A stretch of 5,616 nt of DNA from an uncultured Clostridia bacterium. Lineage in GTDB: Bacteria > Bacillota > Clostridia > UBA1381 > UMGS1253. Position 1 is the first letter of the stretch. Every line of letters begins with the position of its first letter. Positions 1-5,131 of this stretch are shown here, piece after piece. The stretch is from contig CALAUK010000203.1 in assembly GCA_937892135.1 (NCBI GenBank), positions 1 to 5,616 on the forward strand. Reading direction: 5' to 3'. The position numbers and the translations under genes were made by a program. Below the pieces are notes generated by a model that saw only the letters and a program-made list of their open reading frames with translations, was not told the origin of the DNA and did not search any database.

Positions 1-306
1 TTTGGTGGAATCACAATCATTTAGTATTTTTTTGTATAGTCTTTGGTCTTGTATATCCCACCTTTTTTCAAATCCCTCATAGGGCGGAGTGCAAATTAAG
101 TGAATATCGGGGTTTTTATTTTTTAACGATAAAACAATTTCAGCCGCCCACATATCGATGCCTCTTGCCATACCGGAAATAAAGGTATAAAACCCATCTT
201 CAACGGCTTGCTTTATTGCAATTTCAAGCAATCTCTTTGCCTCACTTTCTGAAATATTTAATTTTTCAGGTCTGTGTCCTGTAAAACAGCACCTTTTGCT
301 TCCCAT
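1..306 (-). CDS. SLOG family (DUF1273/YpsA-like) protein, N-terminal part, truncated by window edge
   Basis: The reading frame is open from an ATG at 306 down to base 1, giving 102 codons; the C-terminal part lies outside the window. An AAGGAG (complement of 315-320) sits 8 nt before the ATG and fixes the start. Visible motifs are CCFTGHRPEKL at residues 6-16, the glycine loop SGMARGIDMWAAE at 44-56, and a CTPPYEGFEKRW segment at 72-83. The order beta strand, TGHRP, then SGxARGID-WAAE is typical of DUF1273 members of the SLOG (SMF/DprA-LOG) Rossmann-like superfamily, which usually have about 180 residues. SLOG proteins are predicted to bind nucleotides or nucleotide-derived ligands; Bacillus YpsA affects cell division, but the function of this branch is not settled. 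It is divergent from the XRE regulator at 424, and a repeat overlaps its promoter, so it may be that regulator's target. Family assignment is confident; the ligand and role are unknown. Confidence 0.85.
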   Translation of the reverse strand, partial: MGSKRCCFTGHRPEKLNISESEAKRLLEIAIKQAVEDGFYTFISGMARGIDMWAAEIVLSLKNKNPDIHLICTPPYEGFEKRWDIQDQRLYKKILNDCDSTK

Positions 307-335
307 ATCAATCACTCCTTATTATATAGCTTTAT

Positions 336-365
336 AAACTATATAATATCATAAATATATAGTTT
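336..365. repeat. Perfect 10-bp inverted repeat, candidate operator
   Basis: AAACTATATA at 336-345 is the exact reverse complement of TATATAGTTT at 356-365, separated by 10 bp, so the half-site centres are 20 bp apart, about two helical turns. A third near-copy, TATATAGCTT, lies at 323-332 (one mismatch). One arm falls in the spacer and the other over the -10 and start of the leftward SLOG promoter. This geometry suits a dimeric repressor, and the adjacent XRE protein is the obvious candidate. The arms are A/T-rich, so part of the match could be compositional. Confidence 0.5.
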
Positions 366-371
366 TGGCAA
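343..371 (-). promoter_or_regulatory. Sigma-A-type promoter for the SLOG gene
   Basis: On the minus strand, TTGCCA (371-366) is followed by a 17-bp spacer and TATTAT (348-343). A transcript start near 336 would leave a leader of about 30 nt containing the AAGGAG ribosome binding site. Spacing is ideal and each box differs from consensus at one position. A second TATAAT (326-321) lies closer to the gene but would start the transcript inside or beyond the ribosome binding site, so it is less likely. Confidence 0.6.
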
Positions 372-394
372 ATATTATTTATGGTCTGATAGTA

Positions 395-418
395 TATAAT
401 GTTTATGAAAGTAGGTGG
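395..418 (+). promoter_or_regulatory. -10 box and ribosome binding site of the XRE gene
   Basis: A consensus TATAAT lies at 395-400; a start near 407 would give a very short leader of about 17 nt. No good -35 box is found at 16-18 bp upstream (a TTGGCA at 365-370 is 24 bp away), which suggests a weak or activator-dependent promoter. AGGTGG at 413-418 lies 5 nt before the ATG at 424 and is the likely ribosome binding site. Confidence 0.45.
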
Positions 419-423
419 TTTTA

Positions 424-735
424 ATGGATGAAATGTTTATAAGACAGAGAATTGCCTTTTTAAGAACGAATAAAAATATTTCTGCGCGCGAATTAAGTTT
501 AAGGCTTGGGCAGTCCGAGGGATATATAAACTCTATTGAAAACGGCAAGTCAAACCCGTCTGTTCAGATGCTGGGATATATTTGTGAAGAGCTTGGAGTT
601 TCAATGAGTGATTTTTATGATGAGGATAATAAATATCCTGACCTGATAAAAGATATTATCAAGGAAGCAAAAAGACTTGATAAAAAATCGCTTGAAGGTG
701 TTTTAAGCGTTATGAAGAATATGGGAAAGAAATAG
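424..735 (+). CDS. XRE-family helix-turn-helix transcriptional regulator
   Basis: This is a small DNA-binding protein of 103 residues from the ATG at 424. The frame can be extended to a GTG at 415, but that start has no ribosome binding site, whereas AGGTGG is 5 nt before 424. Residues about 5-60 form a five-helix Cro/C1-type (HTH_3) domain. It contains IRQRIAFLRTNKNISARELS, then LGQSEGYINSIENGKSNPS (28-46), where the second and third helices form the helix-turn-helix and S-x-x-Y-I-x-x-I-E-x-G is the family hallmark. The next helix is followed by LGVSMSDFYDE. Residues about 73-100 are a lysine-rich helix that probably serves dimerisation. No ligand-binding or peptidase domain is present. It is divergent from the SLOG gene, with an inverted repeat between them, so a role in repressing that gene and perhaps itself is plausible but inferred. 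The gene ends at a strong hairpin, so it is monocistronic. Confidence 0.88.
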   Translation: MDEMFIRQRIAFLRTNKNISARELSLRLGQSEGYINSIENGKSNPSVQMLGYICEELGVSMSDFYDEDNKYPDLIKDIIKEAKRLDKKSLEGVLSVMKNMGKK

Positions 736-740
736 TTTAT

Positions 741-773
741 AAAAAACCATCTGCATAGGGCAGATGGTTTTTT
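741..773 (+). terminator. Rho-independent terminator of the XRE gene, probably bidirectional
   Basis: Perfect 14-nt arms (741-754 and 760-773) enclose a 5-nt loop, starting 5 bases after the XRE stop codon. The core CCATCTGC/GCAGATGG is flanked by A6 on the left and T6 on the right, so the hairpin would also work leftward as a back-up terminator for ppdK. Confidence 0.9.
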
Positions 774-782
774 CATTTCTTT

Positions 783-810
783 TTCACTATTCACTATTAC
801 TTATTACCTA
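783..810. repeat. Four-unit 7-bp tandem repeat between convergent terminators
   Basis: The 28 bases divide exactly into TTCACTA, TTCACTA, TTACTTA and TTACCTA. The first two units are identical and the others differ at two positions each. The array sits between the XRE and ppdK terminators and has no ORF. It resembles the short TTCACTA-type intergenic arrays I associate with some clostridial genomes, but I cannot verify that here. Confidence 0.6.
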
Positions 811-838
811 ACAAAAAAGCACCCCGAAGGGTGCTTTT
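811..838 (-). terminator. Rho-independent terminator of ppdK with UUCG tetraloop
   Basis: On the minus strand the RNA folds as AAAAGCACCC-UUCG-GGGUGCUUUU (838-815), followed by further U residues down to 813. The loop is a C(UUCG)G tetraloop, which is especially stable. The hairpin begins 16 bases after the ppdK stop codon. Confidence 0.9.
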
Positions 839-854
839 GTTTTTATTATTTTTC

Positions 855-3482
855 TTATGCGTTCTTGATAGCTGCCTGTGCTGCTGCAAGTCTTGCAATC
901 GGCACACGGAAGGGAGAACATGAAACATAAGTTAAGCCAAGCTTGTGACAGAACTCAACGCTTGAGGGGTCACCGCCGTGCTCACCACAGATACCGAAGT
1001 GCATCTCGGGGCGAGTAGCCTTACCAAGTTTAACAGAAAGCTCCATAAGCTTACCAACACCAACCTGGTCAAGCTTAGCAAAGGGGTCGTTCTCGAAAAT
1101 CTTTGTGTCGTAGTAAGCGTCTAGGAACTTACCTGCGTCATCACGAGAGAAACCATATGTCATCTGTGTTAAGTCGTTTGTACCGAAGCAGAAGAACTCA
1201 GCATCCTTTGCGATTTCGTCAGCTGTTAGAGCAGCTCTGGGGATTTCAATCATAGTACCAACTTCGTACTTAAGAGCGGAGTTAGCGTTTTTAATTTCCT
1301 CGTCTGCAACAGCTACAACAACTTCCTTAACGAACTTAAGCTCTTTTGCATCACCGATAAGAGGAATCATAATTTCGGGAACTATGTTCCAGTCAGCGTG
1401 ACGAGCGTTAACATTTATAGCAGCTCTGATAATAGCTCTTGTCTGCATTTTAGCGATTTCGGGGTATGTTACGTCAAGACGGCAACCACGGTGTCCCATC
1501 ATGGGGTTAAACTCATGAAGAGAAGCGATAATAGCCTTAATGTCTTCAACTGTCTTGCCCTGAGAATCTGCAAGTGCCTTGATATCTTCCTCTGTTGTGG
1601 GAACGAACTCGTGTAGGGGAGGATCAAGGAAACGAATTGTTACGGGGTGACCTTCAAGAGCCTCGTAAAGAGCCTCAAAGTCTGACTGCTGCATGGGAAG
1701 AATCTTAGCAAGTGCTGCTTCTCTTTCCTCAACAGTGCTTGAACAAATCATCTCACGGAACGGAGCGATTCTGCCTGCCTCGAAGAACATATGCTCTGTA
1801 CGGCAAAGACCGATACCCTCTGCGCCAAGCTCACGAGCCTTTTTAGCGTCTGCGGGTGTGTCTGCGTTTGTTCTAACCTTTAGAGTTCTGAACTCATCAG
1901 CCCACGCCATAATTCTGCCGAACTCGCCTGCGATTGTAGCGTCAACTGTGGGGATAATACCATCATAGATATTACCTGTTGAACCGTCAAGAGAAATAGC
2001 GTCGCCTTCTGTATATGTTTTGCCAGCCAAAACGAACTTCTTGTTTTCTTCGTCCATAGAAATTTCAGAGCAGCCTGATACACAGCAAGTACCCATACCT
2101 CTTGCAACAACGGCTGCATGGCTTGTCATACCGCCACGAACTGTCAAGATACCCTGAGCAGCCTTCATACCCTCGATATCCTCGGGAGAAGTCTCAAGTC
2201 TAACCAAAACAACCTTTTCGCCTCTTTCAGCCCAAGCCTTAGCGTCGTCTGCAGTAAACACGATCTTACCGCAAGCAGCACCGGGAGAAGCGGGAAGCGC
2301 TCTGCCGATAGGAGTAGCTGCTTTAAGAGCTTTTGCATCAAACTGAGGATGAAGAAGTGTGTCAAGGTTTCTGGGGTCAATCATAAGTACAGCTTCACGC
2401 TCTGTAATCATGTTTTCATCAACCAAGTCACAAGCAATCTTTAGAGCTGCCTGAGCAGTTCTCTTACCGTTTCTTGTCTGAAGCATATAAAGCTTCTTAT
2501 CTTCAATAGTAAACTCCATATCCTGCATATCTCTGTAGTGATTTTCAAGGATAGAGCAGATTTCTGTAAACTTCTCAAATACCTCAGGCATAACCTCTTT
2601 AAGCTGGTCAATCTTCTGAGGAGTTCTAACGCCTGCAACAACGTCTTCGCCCTGAGCGTTCATCAAGAACTCACCCATAAGCTTCTTTTCGCCTGTTGCG
2701 GGGTCACGAGTGAACGCAACACCAGTACCACTTGTCTCACCCATGTTACCGAATACCATCATCTGCACGTTAACTGCAGTACCCCAAGAATAAGGGATAT
2801 CATTGTCACGACGGTAAACGTTTGCTCTGGGGTTGTCCCATGAACGGAAAACTGCTTCAACAGCGCCCATAAGCTGCTCTTTGGGGTCAGAGGGGAAGTC
2901 AAAGCCCTTTTCTTTCTTAAACTCTGCTTTAAACTGAAAAGCAAGCTCTTTTAAATCGTCAGCTGTAAGCTCGATATCCTGAACAACGCCTTTTTCTTCC
3001 TTCATCTTGTCGATAAGCTCTTCAAAGTACTTCTTACCAACACCCATAACAACGTCAGAATACATCTGAATAAATCTTCTGTAACAGTCCCAAGCCCATC
3101 TGGGGTTACCGGATTTAGCTGCAATAACGTTTACAACTTCCTCATTAAGACCAAGGTTTAGGATTGTGTCCATCATACCGGGCATAGAAGCTCTTGCACC
3201 GGAACGAACAGAAACAAGCAAGGGATTTTCCATATCGCCAAACTTCTTGCCTGTAATCTCCTCCATCTTAACGATGTTCTCCATAATCTGAGACTGAATT
3301 TCGTCTGCAATCATTTTACCGTCGTCATAGTACTTAGTACATGCTTCGGTTGAAATTGTGAAACCCTGGGGAACGGGCAAACCAAGATTTGTCATCTCAG
3401 CAAGGTTAGCGCCCTTACCGCCAAGAAGGTTTCTCATAGAGGCATCGCCCTCTTTGAACAGATAAACATATTTTTTGCTCAT
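855..3482 (-). CDS. ppdK: Pyruvate, phosphate dikinase
   Basis: This cytosolic enzyme interconverts ATP + pyruvate + phosphate and AMP + PEP + pyrophosphate; in anaerobic Clostridia it often runs toward pyruvate, using PPi in glycolysis. The protein has 875 residues, the normal length (the Clostridium symbiosum enzyme has 874). The N-terminal ATP-grasp region (about 1-345) shows GGKGANLAEM (K23), SVRSGA (R93), E323 and Q335. The swivelling phosphohistidine domain (about 390-510) carries GGMTSHAAVVARG with catalytic His455. The C-terminal PEP/pyruvate TIM barrel (about 535-875) has GLCRTEHMF (R561), IRFLDPPLHEF (R617), GTNDLTQ and ICGEHGGDP with the proton-donating Cys832. All expected catalytic residues are present. 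AAGGAGG lies 8 nt before the ATG. No convincing promoter lies between the gene and the hairpin at 3551-3579 (the best is TTGTAA-17-TTTAAG), so it may depend on read-through from the small ORF's promoter. It converges on the XRE gene. Confidence 0.98.
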   Translation of the reverse strand: MSKKYVYLFKEGDASMRNLLGGKGANLAEMTNLGLPVPQGFTISTEACTKYYDDGKMIADEIQSQIMENIVKMEEITGKKFGDMENPLLVSVRSGARASMPGMMDTILNLGLNEEVVNVIAAKSGNPRWAWDCYRRFIQMYSDVVMGVGKKYFEELIDKMKEEKGVVQDIELTADDLKELAFQFKAEFKKEKGFDFPSDPKEQLMGAVEAVFRSWDNPRANVYRRDNDIPYSWGTAVNVQMMVFGNMGETSGTGVAFTRDPATGEKKLMGEFLMNAQGEDVVAGVRTPQKIDQLKEVMPEVFEKFTEICSILENHYRDMQDMEFTIEDKKLYMLQTRNGKRTAQAALKIACDLVDENMITEREAVLMIDPRNLDTLLHPQFDAKALKAATPIGRALPASPGAACGKIVFTADDAKAWAERGEKVVLVRLETSPEDIEGMKAAQGILTVRGGMTSHAAVVARGMGTCCVSGCSEISMDEENKKFVLAGKTYTEGDAISLDGSTGNIYDGIIPTVDATIAGEFGRIMAWADEFRTLKVRTNADTPADAKKARELGAEGIGLCRTEHMFFEAGRIAPFREMICSSTVEEREAALAKILPMQQSDFEALYEALEGHPVTIRFLDPPLHEFVPTTEEDIKALADSQGKTVEDIKAIIASLHEFNPMMGHRGCRLDVTYPEIAKMQTRAIIRAAINVNARHADWNIVPEIMIPLIGDAKELKFVKEVVVAVADEEIKNANSALKYEVGTMIEIPRAALTADEIAKDAEFFCFGTNDLTQMTYGFSRDDAGKFLDAYYDTKIFENDPFAKLDQVGVGKLMELSVKLGKATRPEMHFGICGEHGGDPSSVEFCHKLGLTYVSCSPFRVPIARLAAAQAAIKNA

Positions 3483-3514
3483 CTTAATATCCTCCTTAAA
3501 TAATTATCGTGTGT

Positions 3515-3541
3515 ATACTTAAAGCGTAAAACACGCAGTAT
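3515..3541 (-). other. Small bulged hairpin in the ppdK leader
   Basis: On the minus strand the RNA can pair AUACU (3541-3537) with AGUAU (3519-3515) and GCGU (3536-3533) with ACGC (3527-3524), leaving a 5-nt loop and a 4-nt bulge on the 3' side. It lies between the upstream terminator-like hairpin and the ppdK ribosome binding site, 17 bases from the latter. It could stabilise the 5' end of a processed ppdK mRNA, or it may be chance. Confidence 0.35.
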
Positions 3542-3550
3542 TACAAAGAA

Positions 3551-3579
3551 AAAGGCTGAAATGATATATTTCGGCCTTT
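3551..3579 (-). terminator. Terminator-like hairpin between the 26-codon ORF and ppdK
   Basis: Twelve-base arms (3551-3562 and 3568-3579) pair with one G-U wobble around a 5-nt loop. On the minus strand the stem ends in CCUUU and runs into UUCUUUG, a usable U-tract; the plus-strand tract is poorer, so the working direction is probably leftward. The stem starts two bases after the small ORF's stop and lies about 70 bases before the ppdK ATG. It could end a small monocistronic transcript or act as an attenuator for ppdK. Confidence 0.7.
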
Positions 3580-3581
3580 GT

Positions 3582-3662
3582 TTAATATATAGTTTTGTTT
3601 TTTAAAAAAGAGTAAACCTCGGCAGTAAAACAGGAAAGAAGACTTGATTTTATTTTCTTCAT
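3582..3662 (-). CDS. Small ORF of 26 codons with consensus ribosome binding site; unknown function
   Basis: I do not recognise this peptide. It starts at ATG 3662 and ends at TAA 3584-3582. GAGGAGG (complement of 3670-3676) sits 7 nt before the ATG, as good a Shine-Dalgarno as any in the window. A TGA overlapping the first bases of that site closes the frame upstream. The peptide begins MKKIKSSLLSCF and ends FLKNKTIY: a lysine-rich N-terminus, a moderately hydrophobic middle with one cysteine (residue 11) and one glutamate (residue 15), and a lysine-containing end. It is too weakly hydrophobic for a clear membrane segment or signal peptide. A TATAAT-type promoter precedes it and a hairpin follows two bases after the stop, so the unit looks like a complete tiny gene. 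Alternatives are a leader peptide controlling ppdK or a chance ORF behind a decayed gene start. That it is translated is inferred from the ribosome binding site alone. Confidence 0.55.
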   Translation of the reverse strand: MKKIKSSLLSCFTAEVYSFLKNKTIY

Positions 3663-3700
3663 TGAATTACCTCCTCAGTTTAAATTAGTTTTGCCTACTT

Positions 3701-3729
3701 ATTATACATTATTTTATTTGAAAATGCAA
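3701..3729 (-). promoter_or_regulatory. Promoter for the small ORF, and possibly ppdK
   Basis: On the minus strand a consensus TATAAT (3706-3701) is preceded at 17 bp by TTGCAT (3729-3724), which matches only half of the -35 consensus. A start near 3694 leaves a leader of about 32 nt with GAGGAGG placed correctly. This is the best leftward promoter in the 3483-3926 gap. Confidence 0.55.
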
Positions 3730-3768
3730 GCAAAAAAATGCAAAAATAATTAAAATAGCTAAAATGCA
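3721..3768. repeat. Three direct copies of AAAATGCA
   Basis: AAAATGCA occurs at 3721-3728, 3735-3742 and 3761-3768, with start-to-start spacings of 14 and 26 bp. The first copy covers the -35 region of the leftward promoter and the others lie upstream of it. They may be regulator sites or simply part of an A-rich, UP-element-like tract. The rest of the A-rich stretch to about 3859 shows no gene or RNA structure that I can support. Confidence 0.35.
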
Positions 3769-3859
3769 CAAAATAACTTAAAAAAACAAGAAAAAAACAG
3801 TAATTCTTTCACCTTGTTTGAGAATGTGTCTTATTAGAAGAAAATTAACTTAAAAACCC

Positions 3860-3888
3860 TTTACTTTTTTGGATGAATGTGGTATTAT
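3860..3888 (+). promoter_or_regulatory. Promoter of the aminotransferase-trpS operon
   Basis: TTTACT (3860-3865) and TATTAT (3883-3888) are separated by 17 bp, and TG at 3880-3881 makes an extended -10. The predicted start near 3895 gives a leader of only about 32 nt, which leaves no space for a T-box or riboswitch. Confidence 0.6.
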
Positions 3889-3926
3889 ATATGTTAAATG
3901 GTAATTTGGAGAGGTGTATTTAAAAA

Positions 3927-5120
3927 ATGGAAAATATGAATATTTTTACTCCTGCTGTTGCCTCGATGAAGGCATCTGCAATAAGAGAAATTTTTAAGCT
4001 TATAGGACAAAAGGATATAATCTCGCTTGCGGCGGGAATTCCGGCTCCCGAGCTGTTTCCTGCAAAGGAATGGAGCAAGATAACAGAAGATATTTTAACA
4101 AACAACGCAAAAACTGCTTTAGTATACGGCGTAACCGAGGGATATGCTCCTTTAAGGGAAATAACAAAGGAGAGAATGGAGAAAATCGGCGCATTCTCGC
4201 CCGAAACTGACGAATTAATTATAACAAGCGGAGCTCAGCAGGCGATTGACCTTTCTGCTAAGGTTTTATTAAACGTTGGAGACGGCGTTATTGTTGAAAA
4301 GCCGAGCTTTATTGGCTCGCTTAATTCGTTCCGTTCGTATGGTGCGGTGTTGTATGGCGCAGATAACGAAGAAGACGGCATAAACGTAAATCAGGTTGAA
4401 GAGCTTTTAAAGAAGCACAAAAACATAAAGCTTATATACACTATTCCGACATTCCAGAATCCGTCGGGAACAACAATGAGCCTTGAGAAAAGAAAAAAGC
4501 TACTTGACCTTGCCGAAAAGTACGATGTTTATATCATAGAGGATAACCCCTACGGTGAGCTTCGTTTTAAGGGAGAAGAGGTTAAAACAATCAAGTCTAT
4601 GGATAAAAACGGCAGAGTTATCTATGCAGGAACATATTCAAAAACTCTTGCTCCCGGAATAAGAGTAGGCTTTTTGTCTGCAAGAAGCGACATTGTTGAC
4701 AGGGTTGTTGTTGTAAAGCAGGTAAACGATGTTAACACAGCTGTTATAAGTCAGATGATGGTAACAGAATTTATTAAACGCTACGACTTTGATGCGCACA
4801 TTAAAAAGTGCAGTGAGGTTTACGGAAGAAGATGCGATTTGATGCTTTCTCTGATGGATGAGTATTTCCCGAAAGAATGCACATACACAAGACCTGACGG
4901 CGGTATCTTTATTTTGTGTACAATGCCTGAGGGCACTAACACAAACAAGATGCTAGAATCTGCAATCGCAAAAAAGGTTGCATTCGTTCCCGGAAACACC
5001 TTTATGATTGATATTGACAAGCCCTCTAACGTGTTCCGCTTAAACTATTCTGTAACAGACGAGGAAACTATCGAAAAGGGAATTAAACTTCTTTCTGAAG
5101 TGGTAAAAGAGTATATTTAA
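3927..5120 (+). CDS. PLP-dependent aminotransferase, class I/II (LysN/2-aminoadipate-type)
   Basis: This is a fold-type I, PLP-dependent aminotransferase of 397 residues, full length for the family, acting in the cytosol. Family signatures run in order. ISLAAGIPAPELFP (32-45) and YGVTEGYAPLREI (67-79) shape the substrate entrance. TSGAQQAIDL (100-109) binds the cofactor phosphate. FQNPSG contains N178. IIEDNPYGELRF (203-214) has Asp206, which pairs with the pyridine nitrogen, and Tyr209. GTYSKTLAPGIRVGF (235-249) holds the Schiff-base Lys239 and the phosphate-binding Arg246. VFRLNYS has the carboxylate-binding Arg371. The sequence type matches stand-alone enzymes related to LysN, aromatic/2-aminoadipate aminotransferases and the catalytic domain of MocR regulators; no N-terminal DNA-binding domain is present. 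The exact substrate cannot be read from sequence. GAGGTG at 3911-3916 lies 10 nt before the ATG, slightly long. trpS follows 11 bases later, suggesting an amino-acid-related role, perhaps aromatic, by inference only. Confidence 0.92.
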   Translation: MENMNIFTPAVASMKASAIREIFKLIGQKDIISLAAGIPAPELFPAKEWSKITEDILTNNAKTALVYGVTEGYAPLREITKERMEKIGAFSPETDELIITSGAQQAIDLSAKVLLNVGDGVIVEKPSFIGSLNSFRSYGAVLYGADNEEDGINVNQVEELLKKHKNIKLIYTIPTFQNPSGTTMSLEKRKKLLDLAEKYDVYIIEDNPYGELRFKGEEVKTIKSMDKNGRVIYAGTYSKTLAPGIRVGFLSARSDIVDRVVVVKQVNDVNTAVISQMMVTEFIKRYDFDAHIKKCSEVYGRRCDLMLSLMDEYFPKECTYTRPDGGIFILCTMPEGTNTNKMLESAIAKKVAFVPGNTFMIDIDKPSNVFRLNYSVTDEETIEKGIKLLSEVVKEYI

Positions 5121-5131
5121 GGAGAATTAAA

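Noticed and set aside
354..367. 14-base identity (AATATATAGTTTTG) with 3584-3597, suggesting a second XRE operator at the small ORF
   Set aside because: The second copy lies in the small ORF's last codons, has no inverted partner, and is A/T-rich enough to recur by chance.
415..423. GTG at 415 as the XRE start
   Set aside because: It would overlap the AGGTGG that serves the ATG at 424, and it has no ribosome binding site of its own.
1398..2843. Several plus- and minus-strand open frames of 60-110 codons inside ppdK
   Set aside because: They overlap a full-length, motif-complete ppdK in other frames, lack ribosome binding sites and show no recognisable domains.
3824..3853. Nine-codon plus-strand ORF starting ATGTGTCTT
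   Set aside because: It has no ribosome binding site, is too short, and lies upstream of the predicted promoter for the aminotransferase.
3920..4194. Minus-strand open frames over the start of the aminotransferase gene
   Set aside because: They are antisense to a clearly coding region and have no ribosome binding site or family resemblance.
4820..5020. Minus-strand 66-codon open frame in the aminotransferase gene
   Set aside because: It is an antisense shadow of the C-terminal coding region with no start signals.
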